64,000 bases of DNA. Origin: Psychrobacillus antarcticus (GTDB taxonomy: Bacteria; Bacillota; Bacilli; Bacillales_A; Planococcaceae). Shown one piece after another: positions 17,828 through 26,934 of the stretch (position 1 is its first letter; every line of letters starts with the position of its first letter). Position numbers and translations under genes: made by a program. The DNA lies in NCBI RefSeq assembly GCF_029533155.1, contig NZ_JAIZDB010000007.1, positions 1-64,000 on the forward strand, written 5' to 3'. A model generated the notes under the pieces. The model saw only the letters and a list, made by a program, of their open reading frames with translations, searched no databases and was not told the origin of the DNA.

Positions 17828-18163
17828 TGGACTCTCCTCCTATTTAGTTTAATTCCTATAATAATCATATAATACATTAATTACTATCATTTGTAATTCT
17901 TTCACAGGTGAATTTACAAGCTAGATTATTGTGAAAATTTCTTCTATTATTTAATGTAGAATTAAAATTTATCCTATTAGTTCTTAGACTGTTTAAGTAA
18001 TACAGAATAAAAATAGAAATCAATAAGAGTATCTTAAGTAAGATGAGCGAGATAAAAACAGAAGAAAGAAGGAGAATGTGGAAGAAAAAAATATGGAGGG
18101 AAGAAGAGTAGGGTCCTGACTTTAGCGGGGACCCATACATGGACTTCATGCATACTAAAGAAT
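17828..18163. other. 336-bp intergenic region
   Basis: Probably carries the promoter of the regulator (minus strand TTACAA, 16-nt spacer, TATTAT near 17870-17900) and, near 18111-18134, a GGGTCC...GGACCC hairpin beyond the end of tspO that may end its transcript although no T run follows. No reading frame with a ribosome site. Confidence 0.4.
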
Positions 18164-18664
18164 TTATTTATTCAATTTCCATACGGAATAATTCAGACCA
18201 AGTGCAAATGTAACCCATGCCACATACGGCATCATTATAACTCCTGCAGTATTGTCCAATTTCTGAAACTCATATGCAGTTAACGCAATGGATGCTAGCA
18301 TAAGGCTAATTTCTACAAGTGCGGTTCCACGTAATCCCCAACGGAAAAATAGAAAAGACCATAAAAAATTTAAACCTAATTGTAAGTCGTATAAGGGGAT
18401 AGCTGGTGAGGAGTTCGTTGTCATTTCTTTCAGCTTTTGGTCTACACGATATTTAGCAATTCCCATTGTCGCATAAAGAGCGGTCCATACAATTGGAAAG
18501 ACTGCTCCAGGGGGTGAAAATGAAGGCTGTTTTAGTTTTTTATATTTTTCTTGTGCATTTTTATTGGCAATCCAGCCTGTGATAGAGCCGCCAACTACAG
18601 GTATAAGAATACTAAGTGCTAATTTCTTTTTGTTTATCCGACCATTAACTTGTAGTAATTCCAT
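18164..18664 (-). CDS. tspO: TspO/MBR family membrane protein
   Basis: 166 aa, full length for the family, five hydrophobic segments. Recognised by PSFSPPGAVFPIVWTALY, LNFLWSFLFFRWGL and MPYVAWVTFALGLN. Bacterial TspO binds porphyrins and can degrade protoporphyrin in a light-dependent reaction; its physiological job in Bacilli is uncertain. Single gene, start ATG 18664 preceded by CGAGGAGGTTGTAAA. Divergent from the phosphatase gene. Confidence 0.92.
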   Translation of the reverse strand: MELLQVNGRINKKKLALSILIPVVGGSITGWIANKNAQEKYKKLKQPSFSPPGAVFPIVWTALYATMGIAKYRVDQKLKEMTTNSSPAIPLYDLQLGLNFLWSFLFFRWGLRGTALVEISLMLASIALTAYEFQKLDNTAGVIMMPYVAWVTFALGLNYSVWKLNK

Positions 18665-18758
18665 TTTACAACCTCCTCGATCTATTTATTATTTCATTCC
18701 CTAAACTCTCCGGAATAATCTATTTTGGTAAAAATAAATAATTAGAAAAATTAGAATA

Positions 18759-18767
18759 TGGTATAAT
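18759..18767 (+). promoter_or_regulatory. extended -10 promoter of the phosphatase gene
   Basis: TG at 18759-18760, one base, then TATAAT at 18762-18767, an extended -10 element about 32 nt upstream of the start codon; no clear -35. Confidence 0.55.
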
Positions 18768-18798
18768 TAGTAAGTAAAATATGAGTAGGGGTGTATAA

Positions 18799-20187
18799 AT
18801 GAGACTTAAAATTATTCATACTAATGATGTACATAGTAATTTCGAAAACTATAAAAAGGTAGTTACGTTAATAAATCAACATAAAGATGAAAATACAATT
18901 GTTTTAGATGGCGGAGATTTTGCTGATTTTAAAAGCATTGAGCTCCAAGGTACTAAAGGTATGGCAGCTATCGAGTTATTGTCAGCTGGTAGTTACGATG
19001 CTATTACGATAGGTAACAATGAGATGTTCAATGGAATAGATACTCTAGAGTACATGGCGAGTAACAGCCCTATTCCTTTTATTAGTAACAATTTGTTTAA
19101 GAAAGATCGTTCCAATATTAATGGAGTAAAACCTAGTATTATTTTTAAAAAAAACGGACTTCGAATTCTTATTACTGGATCTTCTCCCGATATGGGGGTA
19201 TTCAGTGAGGGATTAGGGATTCATATTACTGATTATACAAATGCTATTAAAGCTGAAATCCGGAAAAATAAAGGGCAGTATGACATTTGTATATTACTTA
19301 GTCATGTAGGAACCTTTGCAGATGAACCTCTTGCTGAAGAGATAAAAGAGATCGACATTATTATTTCTGCCCACGACCATAAATTGTTTGAGCAAGCAAA
19401 GATTATTGATAAGACGATTATGAATAGTGCAGGTAATTATGGAGAGCATGTAGGTATTTTGGAATTAGAAATACTAGATGGAAAAGCAAAGCTAATACAT
19501 TCAGAGACTATTTCAACAAAAGATATACAAGAGAATGAGCAGATAGATTCCATTTTAAAGTTAAATAAAGATAGAGCTATAGAAGTCTTAAGTAAACCTA
19601 TGTATCCACTGGAACATACTTTGTGGCATGACGTAGTAGAAGAGAATCCAATATCCAATTTAATAGCGGACGGTTTAAAGGATATGTTAGGTACAGAAAT
19701 TGGACTTATCAATAGTGGTATTTGTAATGCTGGTATATTTCATGAAATGACACAAAAAAAGCTAATTGAAATATGTCCTTCCCCATTAAATCCAACATCC
19801 TTTGAGATTCAAGGTAAGTATATAAAAGTAGCATTGGAGCAATCGTTAGATACCCAAATTTGCTTGGCAGAAGGAAGAGGTCCAGGGTTTAGAGGGAGAT
19901 TTGTAGGGAGGCTACATGTATCAGGAATTCAAATAGAACACGATGGAAAGAATATTCATGCAATTTATGTGAATGGAGAATTATTAGAAGAAGAAAGATG
20001 GTACTTAGTCGGTAGTTCTGATTATTTACAAAGAGGTTCAGGATATCCATGTCTTGCGAACAATCGGAATGAAAAATACTTAGCGGAAGAAATAAAAGAC
20101 GTTCTGCGTTTGTATGGAGAAAAACAAGAATTTTGCGAAGAATCTTTTATTCATAAATGGAAAGAAGTTTCTAAAATAAGGGGATAG
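18799..20187 (+). CDS. cytosolic UshA/5'-nucleotidase-type metallophosphatase
   Basis: 462 aa. Metallophosphoesterase motifs: HTNDVHSNF (8-16), LDGGDFADF, GNNEMF, LLSHVGTF, SAHDHK; C-terminal 5'-nucleotidase domain from about residue 270 (HTLWHDVVEENPISNLIADG, GRFVGRLHVSGI). There is no signal peptide, unlike classical UshA, and GNNE replaces the usual GNHE, losing one metal-contact His. Likely hydrolyses nucleotides or related phosphoesters inside the cell. Followed 5 nt later by a DmpA-type peptidase gene, so the two are co-transcribed. Ribosome site GTAGGGGTG. Confidence 0.85.
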   Translation: MRLKIIHTNDVHSNFENYKKVVTLINQHKDENTIVLDGGDFADFKSIELQGTKGMAAIELLSAGSYDAITIGNNEMFNGIDTLEYMASNSPIPFISNNLFKKDRSNINGVKPSIIFKKNGLRILITGSSPDMGVFSEGLGIHITDYTNAIKAEIRKNKGQYDICILLSHVGTFADEPLAEEIKEIDIIISAHDHKLFEQAKIIDKTIMNSAGNYGEHVGILELEILDGKAKLIHSETISTKDIQENEQIDSILKLNKDRAIEVLSKPMYPLEHTLWHDVVEENPISNLIADGLKDMLGTEIGLINSGICNAGIFHEMTQKKLIEICPSPLNPTSFEIQGKYIKVALEQSLDTQICLAEGRGPGFRGRFVGRLHVSGIQIEHDGKNIHAIYVNGELLEEERWYLVGSSDYLQRGSGYPCLANNRNEKYLAEEIKDVLRLYGEKQEFCEESFIHKWKEVSKIRG

Positions 20188-20192
20188 AAAAC

Positions 20193-21242
20193 GTGAAGCA
20201 AAAAAAAATTAGACAACGAGGAACGACAATAGGAAGATTTCCAGTTGGGAATAAGAACTGCATAACAGATGTAGAAGGTGTGAAAGTGGGACATATTACA
20301 TTAGATAGCTCACTTGGAGGAGAAGAGCATGCTTGTACTGGAGTAACAGCGATCTTGCCACATGGGGGTAATTTGTTTCAACAGAAAGTAGTTGGAGCAA
20401 GTTACGTTCTAAATGGTTTCGGAAAAACGACGGGTCTTGTACAAGTAAATGAACTAGGGCTAATTGAATCTCCAATCATGCTGACGAATACATTTGGTAT
20501 TCCCGCAGTTTCTCAAGGGACTCTCGAGTATATGTTAGAAAGAAATCCTGAAATTGGAGATTCTACAGGGACCATTAATATAGTAGTTGGGGAGTGCAAT
20601 GATAGTCGGCTAAATTCAATTCGAAAGTTCCCGGTCCAACCGAAGCATGCGATTGAGTGTATTCAAAGTGCTTCGTCTGAAACTTCACCAGAAGGAGCAG
20701 TTGGTGCAGGTAAAGGCATGATTTGCTTTGGATATAAAGGGGGGATAGGATCCTCTTCCCGTATTATTCACACTAGTGATTCAGTCTATATTGTCGGGTG
20801 TATGGTGCTTAGTAACTTTGGTAGAAAAGAGGAATTCCAAGCTGCCAGGTATGTTCTGAATGAAAAAGGAAATGTTCCTAACTTTCCAAAGCCCGCAGAT
20901 GGATCTATTATGATTGTTTTGGCAACTGATGCACCATTAAGTAATAGACAGCTTACTCGACTTGCGAAAAGATGCGGGGTAGGTCTCGCAAGAACTGGTA
21001 GTCATTTTAGCAATGGAAGTGGGGATGTTGTCATCGCTTTTTCAACTGCTCATAAAATACAACATAGTTCGGAAGCAAGTGTGGAGACAAGGCAGCAATT
21101 AAGAGATGATCATCCCGTTATGAACGACTTATTCCAAGGAGCAGCTGAGGTAACAGAAGAGGCAATATTAAATTCATTGTCCCAAGCAGTGACTACAATA
21201 GGTCGCAATGGGACAATCGTTCATGCATATCCATTTGAATAA
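20193..21242 (+). CDS. P1/DmpA family aminopeptidase (peptidase S58)
   Basis: 349 aa from GTG 20193; AAGGGGA is placed 10 nt upstream. The enzymes are autoprocessing Ntn-fold hydrolases that cut themselves before a catalytic Ser. Family motifs: NCITDVEGVKVGHITL (N-terminal), GAVGAGKGMICFGYKGG and the nucleophile context GGIGSSSR (~182-190), ATDAPLSNRQLTRLAKR and GLARTGSHFSNGSGD. They remove N-terminal amino acids, some with D- or beta-residues. Cytosolic, paired with a nucleotidase-like gene, closed by the terminator at 21246. Confidence 0.88.
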   Translation: MKQKKIRQRGTTIGRFPVGNKNCITDVEGVKVGHITLDSSLGGEEHACTGVTAILPHGGNLFQQKVVGASYVLNGFGKTTGLVQVNELGLIESPIMLTNTFGIPAVSQGTLEYMLERNPEIGDSTGTINIVVGECNDSRLNSIRKFPVQPKHAIECIQSASSETSPEGAVGAGKGMICFGYKGGIGSSSRIIHTSDSVYIVGCMVLSNFGRKEEFQAARYVLNEKGNVPNFPKPADGSIMIVLATDAPLSNRQLTRLAKRCGVGLARTGSHFSNGSGDVVIAFSTAHKIQHSSEASVETRQQLRDDHPVMNDLFQGAAEVTEEAILNSLSQAVTTIGRNGTIVHAYPFE

Positions 21243-21245
21243 AAT

Positions 21246-21279
21246 AAAGGCTGATCTCCATTATGGAGATCGGCCTTTT
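21246..21279. terminator. bidirectional terminator
   Basis: AAGGCTGATCTCCA pairs with GGAGATCGGCCTT around TTAT, followed by TTTT; A-rich on the other side. Confidence 0.85.
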
Positions 21280-21290
21280 CGATATAGATT

Positions 21291-21366
21291 GCCTGCTGAT
21301 AAAATCGACCCATCACCACGAGTAATCGCTCAACCATCACAAATAATCTATCGACTAGAAAGAATT
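21291..21366. repeat. possible short 21-nt-period array (array 3)
   Basis: Units begin at 21304 (ATCGACCCATCACCACGAGT), 21325 (ATCGCTCAACCATCACAAAT) and weakly at 21346 (ATCTATCGACTAG). The first two share 14 of 21 positions. On the minus strand the frame is open and reads RLFVMV / RLLVVM heptads. It lies between the terminator of the S58 gene and the end of topB, the same setting as the two clear arrays. Confidence 0.4.
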
Positions 21367-23506
21367 ACTCTTTGTTAAATTCTAGTTTTATCTTACCTTC
21401 AACAAATGCTAAGCTGGCATCAAACTTTTGACCGCTTTCAGATTCGAATCCTTTAATCATATTTGTTTTCCCTTTTGTACAAAGGAGCTTTATTTGGCTA
21501 GGTGTAATTTTTTTCTTTAAAAAGTAACCGTTAAATGTCTGAGTACAACCACTTTTATATTCGGTGCAACCATAAAAGTTCTTGTGGGCAATGATGGACC
21601 CTTTTTGACACTTCGGACAAGTTACAATAGGGTCTCTATTGAATTTAGAATCATATTTTGATGGTCGAGGTGCTAGCTTTATACTAATCTGTTTCGTTTT
21701 TAATTGGTTTGGGACCTCGTCTATCAAGCTATGGATAAACTTAGCGATACTGCCTAGGAACCGATCCATCGAGCCTTCTCCGTTACCGATTTTTCGTAAA
21801 TAGGTTTCCCATTTAGCTGTCATAGATGGACTAGCGAGAAGATTGCCCTCAATTGCCTGACAGAGGACCCGTCCCTTATCGGTTATGGAAACGATATTTT
21901 TCGTTACGCTAATATAGCCATGTCGTTTGATCGTTTCGATAATTCCGCTTCGAGTGGCTTCGGTACCAAGACCTTCTACTTCTTTTAAAATTTCTGTTTC
22001 CAGTTTGTCTTCCACAGTCTTTCCACACGTTTTCATCATGGCGATGAGCTGTCCTTCTGTATATGGCTTCGGAGGTAATGTTTTACCTTCTTTAATACCA
22101 ATATCACTCTCTACCTTTTCCTGTTCCTGTAAGGGAGGGAGCGGCTGTTCTTCTTTCTCCTTAGATGAGCGGGCAAATAATGCCTTCCATCCCTGATCTC
22201 GCTCCGTTTTTCCGGTAGTGAAAAAGGCTAGACCATTCACATCTGTTGTCACTTTTGTCTCTGTATATAAATAGTCAGTATGGAACATTGACAGTGTGGT
22301 TCGTAGGACTTCTTCATACAGATTTCGCTCGAGACTGGAAAGTCCACCTAATTTAGCAGGTGTTGGGAGCTTCTTCGTCGGAATGATGGCATAATGCTCC
22401 TGTACTTTCGTGCTATCAACATATCGTTTTTTCGGAGCAAGTGAAGCAACTTCAAAAGGGTGACCAATAATTTGCTGATAATCCGAAACCTGAGCCGCTA
22501 TATAGGAAAACTCGTTTGGTGTAATATGTCTTGCATCTGTTCTTGGGTAAGAAACTAATTTTTTCTCATAAAGCCCCTGCATCGTTTTTAGCACATCTGC
22601 TGGGCTCGTTTTCCATAATCGATTGGCAGTTGCTTGCAATGTCGACAAAGAATGGAGCTGGGGGGGCGGTGTCCGTTTGTCTACTTTTTCTACTGAAGTA
22701 ATAACACCCGGCGAATTAGGCTGAATATAATGTTGAGAAAGGAGCGCTTGAATTAATTCTCTTTTCGGTTCCTTCGCTTTTGCTTTTCCTTTGTATTCCC
22801 CTTTTTCTGCTCGGAAAGTAGCCTCAATTTCATAAAAGGGCTCTGAAACAAATTGCTCGATCTCTCTTTGACGCTGGTAAATCAAGAATATAGTCGGAGA
22901 TTGAACTCGTCCTATAGGAAATACTTCTTTAATACCTTGTCCTTGCAACAAAAGTGAATACAATCTGGAACCATTCATGCCTACTAACCAGTCACTGATC
23001 TGACGAGCCTTGGCTTCGTCATACAATAAAAGATCCTTACGATTATCCTGTAAATTACTAAAGCCTTTCAGTACTTCATCAACCTCTAAGGAATTGATCC
23101 ATAAGCGTTTGATCGTTTGACCGCGTGCTCCGCTTTGATTATATATACTATAGAAGATATTTGATCCTTCGCGGTCTACGTCACATGCATTAATAACCAT
23201 ATCCGTAGATTTAAGCAATTTTTTCACGACGGAGAACTGCTTAAATTTTCCTTTGGCAATTTGAAATTCATAGCTTTCTGGCAAAATGGGCAAACTAGCT
23301 AATGACCATTTATCCCATTTTGGATCATATGCTTTTGGTTCTTTTAATTCTACGAGATGCCCAATTCCCCATGTAATAAAAGCACCCTCTGGAAAAATAG
23401 GACATGGGTTAATCTCTAAATATCCTTCGTGACGTTTTACTTTAAAAGCATCCGCGTATGCTTTTGCCTGACTAGGCTTTTCTGCTAAAATTACTGGCTT
23501 CATCAT
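21365..23506 (-). CDS. topB: DNA topoisomerase III (type IA)
   Basis: 713 aa. Relaxes and decatenates DNA through a single-strand break. Toprim domain with E9 (AEKPSQ) and D109-V-D111-R-E113; catalytic Tyr320 in LVSYPRTDARH; C-terminal zinc-finger-like region with CPKCQKGSIIA and YGCTEYKSGC, and a basic end. Length matches Bacillus TopB. The start may be the second ATG (23503), better spaced from AGAGGTG. Single gene; Cys spacing suggests one degenerate zinc finger. Confidence 0.95.
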   Translation of the reverse strand: MMKPVILAEKPSQAKAYADAFKVKRHEGYLEINPCPIFPEGAFITWGIGHLVELKEPKAYDPKWDKWSLASLPILPESYEFQIAKGKFKQFSVVKKLLKSTDMVINACDVDREGSNIFYSIYNQSGARGQTIKRLWINSLEVDEVLKGFSNLQDNRKDLLLYDEAKARQISDWLVGMNGSRLYSLLLQGQGIKEVFPIGRVQSPTIFLIYQRQREIEQFVSEPFYEIEATFRAEKGEYKGKAKAKEPKRELIQALLSQHYIQPNSPGVITSVEKVDKRTPPPQLHSLSTLQATANRLWKTSPADVLKTMQGLYEKKLVSYPRTDARHITPNEFSYIAAQVSDYQQIIGHPFEVASLAPKKRYVDSTKVQEHYAIIPTKKLPTPAKLGGLSSLERNLYEEVLRTTLSMFHTDYLYTETKVTTDVNGLAFFTTGKTERDQGWKALFARSSKEKEEQPLPPLQEQEKVESDIGIKEGKTLPPKPYTEGQLIAMMKTCGKTVEDKLETEILKEVEGLGTEATRSGIIETIKRHGYISVTKNIVSITDKGRVLCQAIEGNLLASPSMTAKWETYLRKIGNGEGSMDRFLGSIAKFIHSLIDEVPNQLKTKQISIKLAPRPSKYDSKFNRDPIVTCPKCQKGSIIAHKNFYGCTEYKSGCTQTFNGYFLKKKITPSQIKLLCTKGKTNMIKGFESESGQKFDASLAFVEGKIKLEFNKE

Positions 23507-23937
23507 TTCACCTCTAATAAAACATTCGTTCTTCTTATTATATTGTAGCAGATTTCAAGTGGATCCCAATTAATATTAGGACTTTTTCATAGAAAGTAGG
23601 ATTCAAGTCTAAGTGAAATTGAAGTTACTCCCCTAGAATAATTGGTTCATTTAAAGTCTCTTGATGATATTTTGATTAAGGTCATCAATTTACCGGAATT
23701 TTTAAGAAGAAGCGGTTAAATGAACAATCCAACTTACAAATAAGAGGCTTATGAAATGATTGATTAGTTCTATTAAAAGGTTATCTGATTAGTCAAACGC
23801 TATTGAATGATAACTAATAATGTAATGCTATTCTGATATATTCGAATATTTTCACGGATGTTGCACAACGAAGGGCTAAGGGAGAACAGAATGTTATAGA
23901 AAGACTGCATTTGCAAAAGAATGAGAACTAAAATATA

Positions 23938-23987
23938 AATGCCGGTACCTATCGAATTTAGAATCGTATGGGTCCTGGCATTTTTTT
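23938..23987 (+). terminator. orphan intrinsic terminator
   Basis: AATGCCGGTACC pairs imperfectly with GGGTCCTGGCATT and is followed by seven T. No intact plus-strand gene precedes it, so it may be what remains of a lost transcription unit. Confidence 0.7.
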
Positions 23988-24001
23988 ACTTTGTCGACCA
24001 T

Positions 24002-24009
24002 AAGCGCAA
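24002..24009 (+). promoter_or_regulatory. candidate Ada box
   Basis: AAGCGCAA, close to the Ada-binding AAAGCGCA, 68 nt upstream of the first gene of the adaptive-response operon. A single short match, so tentative. Confidence 0.35.
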
Positions 24010-24076
24010 GAATGAGGACGAAGTAGGTGCAGACTCCTTGTAAAATGGATGTAACCAACCATTAGGAGGAGTTAGA

Positions 24077-24847
24077 ATGAATATCATTCAGGAATTCAAT
24101 AAATTACATTCATCAAAAGAAATATTATTTTTAGGTAATGCATGGGATTTGTTATCCGCTTTAACTTTAGAAAAGGTAGGCTTTAAAGCAATTGGTACAA
24201 CAAGTCGGGGAATTGCGAACTCGTTTGGATATTCTGACGGAGAATTAATTGATTTTGAAAGACATCTTGGAGTTATTAAAACGATTACAGCAAATGTGAA
24301 AGTACCTGTTACTGCAGATATTGAGGCAGGCTATGGAGAAGATAAGGAAACAATTATTGAAAATGTTTTAAGGACGGCAGATGTTGGGGTTGCTGGCATC
24401 AATATTGAGGATTCACTCAAGAAACAAATGGGGCTCAGAACAATGAAAGAACATTGTAATCTTTTATCAGCAATCAGAATGGCATTAGATAATCATGGCT
24501 ATCACGGTTTTTATATTAATGCTAGAACCGATACATACTTTCGAACAGAAAACCCTTTTTATGAAACAGTAAATCGTGCAAAGGCCTATGTTGAGAGCGG
24601 AGCTAGTGGAATATTTGTACCTGGAATGATCGACTATGACGAGATAAAAGAAATCACAATGGCCATACACGCCCCAATTAATGTATTGTCTTTACCAGGA
24701 CTTACAAATTGTCATATACTGCAGGAATTGGGAGTGCAACGTTTTAGCTTTGGTAATGCCCTATCTGATAAAATCATTTCCTTTTTAGACAGCAATGCTG
24801 CACAATTAATGGAGCTACAAGATACTTCATTGTTATACGATTACTAA
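24077..24847 (+). CDS. isocitrate lyase/PEP mutase family enzyme
   Basis: 256 aa. TIM-barrel of the PEPM/ICL superfamily: NAWDLLSALTLEKVGFKAIG, PVTADIEAGYG, GVAGINIEDS, YINARTDTY. Members make or break C-C or C-P bonds of oxaloacetate-like acids; the Cys-containing lyase signature is absent, so the reaction is not known. It has a good ribosome site (AGGAGG) and its stop is only 21 nt from adaA, so it probably leads the operon adaA-alkA-ogt. A role in DNA alkylation repair is not known for this family; the link may be only transcriptional. Confidence 0.82.
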   Translation: MNIIQEFNKLHSSKEILFLGNAWDLLSALTLEKVGFKAIGTTSRGIANSFGYSDGELIDFERHLGVIKTITANVKVPVTADIEAGYGEDKETIIENVLRTADVGVAGINIEDSLKKQMGLRTMKEHCNLLSAIRMALDNHGYHGFYINARTDTYFRTENPFYETVNRAKAYVESGASGIFVPGMIDYDEIKEITMAIHAPINVLSLPGLTNCHILQELGVQRFSFGNALSDKIISFLDSNAAQLMELQDTSLLYDY

Positions 24848-24868
24848 CCTAGAAAGGTGTGGAATGCA

Positions 24869-25441
24869 ATGGAGGATACACTCAATCTTTCTTTTGATGA
24901 AATGTGGGATAAGGTCATGGCTTGGGATCAAAAGTATGATGGATTATTTTTTACGGCAGTAAAAACCACTAAAATATACTGTCGGCCATCGTGCAAATCT
25001 AGAAAACCCAAAAAAATAAATGTAGATTTCTATTATGACATCAATAAAGTTGAGGGTGCTGGTTTTCGTGCATGTAAAAGATGTCAGCCAGAAGTTGACC
25101 ATTCCCCGCGTACTGAAATAGTCAGAAATGTAACTGCCTTCTTAATTAATCATTATAAAGAGAAGTTGGTATTACAGGACATTGCGAATCACGTCGGTGT
25201 AAGTCCTTTTTATCTGGAGCGTTTGTTTAAGCGGGAAACGTTAGAAACTCCGCGTATTTATTTGGAGAAAATAAGAATTGATAAAGCAGCTTATCTTCTT
25301 TTCACTGCAAATCTATCAAATCTTGAGATTTGCTATAAAGTCGGATTTCAAAGTCCTTCAAGTTTTTATAAGGCGTTTCGTCGTTTGAAGAATTGTTCAC
25401 CAAGTGAATATCGTATTCTTGCGAAAAAGGAGCTACTGTAA
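24869..25441 (+). CDS. adaA: AdaA: methylphosphotriester-DNA methyltransferase and activator
   Basis: 190 aa from ATG 24869 (an upstream GTG at 24857 overlaps the ribosome site). Residues ~25-75 are the Ada zinc domain with four Cys (YCRPSCKSRKP and CKRCQPE); the first Cys accepts a methyl group from DNA phosphotriesters. The remainder is an AraC-type double helix-turn-helix (LQDIANHVGVSPFYLERLFK, SNLEICYKVGFQSPSSFYKA). Methylated protein activates repair genes. The stop TAA shares its last base with the ATG of alkA (TAATG), giving coupling. Confidence 0.92.
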   Translation: MEDTLNLSFDEMWDKVMAWDQKYDGLFFTAVKTTKIYCRPSCKSRKPKKINVDFYYDINKVEGAGFRACKRCQPEVDHSPRTEIVRNVTAFLINHYKEKLVLQDIANHVGVSPFYLERLFKRETLETPRIYLEKIRIDKAAYLLFTANLSNLEICYKVGFQSPSSFYKAFRRLKNCSPSEYRILAKKELL

Positions 25442-26349
25442 TGCAATGGAGCAATCACGGATCGTTTATTGAGATATATCCACCGAAGGAATTCAATTTT
25501 GATGAATGCCTAGTGTTCTTAGGGAGGTCCCAAGAAGAAGTGTTACATCAAATTAGAGATGGTTTATTATATAAGCTGATTAATGTAAATGTAGAATTAA
25601 TCTTGTGTAGAATTGGGTTCGTTCAACATGTAATTCATGTAGATTTTCCCATTCGCCCATTGTCTATGACCAGTGATGAAGAAATAGTAGCGTATATTTG
25701 GGAATGGTTTGATTTGGATCAAGACTTGAGCATTTTTTATGAGGTAGCTAAACAAGATAAGATATTGCAACAAATCCACAAGAGATATTACGGGTTACGG
25801 ATGATGTGTATACCAGACTTATTTGAGGCGTTGACTTGGGCAATAATGGGGCAGCAAATAAATCTGACTTTTGCGTACAAACTAAAGCAACGTTTTGTTG
25901 AACACTTCGGAGAGTGCCTTACTTTTGAAGGGAACACTTTTTGGCTATATCCAACATATGAAAGAATAGCGACACTAGGGGTAGAGGATTTAATAACACT
26001 ACAATTTACTGTTAGGAAGGCTGAATATGTAATTGGAGTTGCCGAGGCTATGAGAAATGGAGAATTAACAAAAGAAATGTTGCTGCAAGAACCAACGTAT
26101 CTGCAAGCACAAAAGTCTTTACTGGGGATAAGGGGAGTAGGACCATGGACAGCGGACTATGTACTGATGAAATGTTTACACTACCCAGATGCCTTTCTGA
26201 TAACAGATGTCGGTCTGCATAATGCTTTAAAGGCTCAATTAGGGCTAGAGCGTAAACCGACAATAGAGGAAATTAAAGAAATGGCAACAAATTGGGAAGG
26301 TTGGCAAGCGTATGCCACCTTTTATCTATGGAGGTCTTTATATGAATAA
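25441..26349 (+). CDS. alkA: DNA-3-methyladenine glycosylase II
   Basis: 302 aa. Removes alkylated bases from DNA. N-terminal AlkA-type domain, then HhH-GPD fold: LFEALTWAIMGQQINLTFAY, helix-hairpin-helix LLGIRGVGPWTADYVLM and the catalytic Asp in FLITDVGL. Length fits the B. subtilis-type enzyme. It begins inside the adaA stop and overlaps ogt by 8 nt, which is a tight repair operon. Confidence 0.92.
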   Translation: MQWSNHGSFIEIYPPKEFNFDECLVFLGRSQEEVLHQIRDGLLYKLINVNVELILCRIGFVQHVIHVDFPIRPLSMTSDEEIVAYIWEWFDLDQDLSIFYEVAKQDKILQQIHKRYYGLRMMCIPDLFEALTWAIMGQQINLTFAYKLKQRFVEHFGECLTFEGNTFWLYPTYERIATLGVEDLITLQFTVRKAEYVIGVAEAMRNGELTKEMLLQEPTYLQAQKSLLGIRGVGPWTADYVLMKCLHYPDAFLITDVGLHNALKAQLGLERKPTIEEIKEMATNWEGWQAYATFYLWRSLYE

Positions 26350-26818
26350 ATTAGATTACAAATCTCCAATTGGCGTAATAGAAATAATGGGAACAGAGGA
26401 AGTAGTTAGTTCTATTATGTTTGTTGAGGGGGATGAAATGAGTAATACAGTAAACTCTGAAACCCCACAGAATTTAATGGATTGTTCTAATCAACTGGAC
26501 GAATACTTTAAGGGGGAGCGTCATGTATTTTCATTACCTTATAACTTTGAGGGTACAGAATTTCAAAAAAAGGTATGGAACGCTTTGACAACTATTCCAT
26601 ACGCTGAAACTGGGTCCTATAAAGATATCGCTACTGCCATTAAAAATGAAAAAGCAGTTAGAGCGGTAGGAACCGCCAATGGCAAAAATAGATTAAGTAT
26701 TATCATTCCATGCCATCGAATTATTGGATCAAATGGAAGACTAACAGGCTATGCAGGTGGTTTGTGGAGAAAAGAATGGTTACTTCAGCATGAGAGGGCT
26801 TTTAAAAGGAAAGAGTGA
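26342..26818 (+). CDS. ogt: methylated-DNA--protein-cysteine methyltransferase
   Basis: 158 aa from ATG 26342 with TGGAGGTC as ribosome site. Transfers a methyl group from O6-methylguanine to its own Cys in IIIPCHRIIG; helix-turn-helix FQKKVWNALTTIPYAETGSY and the arginine finger region KAVRAVGTANGKN are present. Last gene of the adaA-alkA-ogt operon; equivalent in role to AdaB of B. subtilis. Confidence 0.93.
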   Translation: MNKLDYKSPIGVIEIMGTEEVVSSIMFVEGDEMSNTVNSETPQNLMDCSNQLDEYFKGERHVFSLPYNFEGTEFQKKVWNALTTIPYAETGSYKDIATAIKNEKAVRAVGTANGKNRLSIIIPCHRIIGSNGRLTGYAGGLWRKEWLLQHERAFKRKE

Positions 26819-26890
26819 AACTTTGTGAATTTTACTTTGATCCATTTACAAGTGTTCATCACCAGAACGCCTATTAAAGAATAAAATAAT

Positions 26891-26921
26891 TAAAAATCCC
26901 ATTCCTATGAGGGAATGGGAT
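26891..26921 (-). terminator. terminator of the minus-strand stress gene
   Basis: ATCCCATTCC / GGAATGGGAT stem; the A run at 26892-26896 gives the T run on the minus strand. Confidence 0.8.
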
Positions 26922-26934
26922 ATACTTCGATTAT

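Larger units (their letters stand above)
23507..24076. other. 570-bp gap with a gene remnant and an orphan terminator
   Basis: No intact gene. Just before the terminator at 23938 a short plus-strand frame (about 23832-23931) reads ...IFTDVAQRRAKGEQNVIERL and ends with TAA, looking like the C-terminus of a lost protein; stops close it upstream and I cannot name it. The first 300 bp show nothing. Confidence 0.35.
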
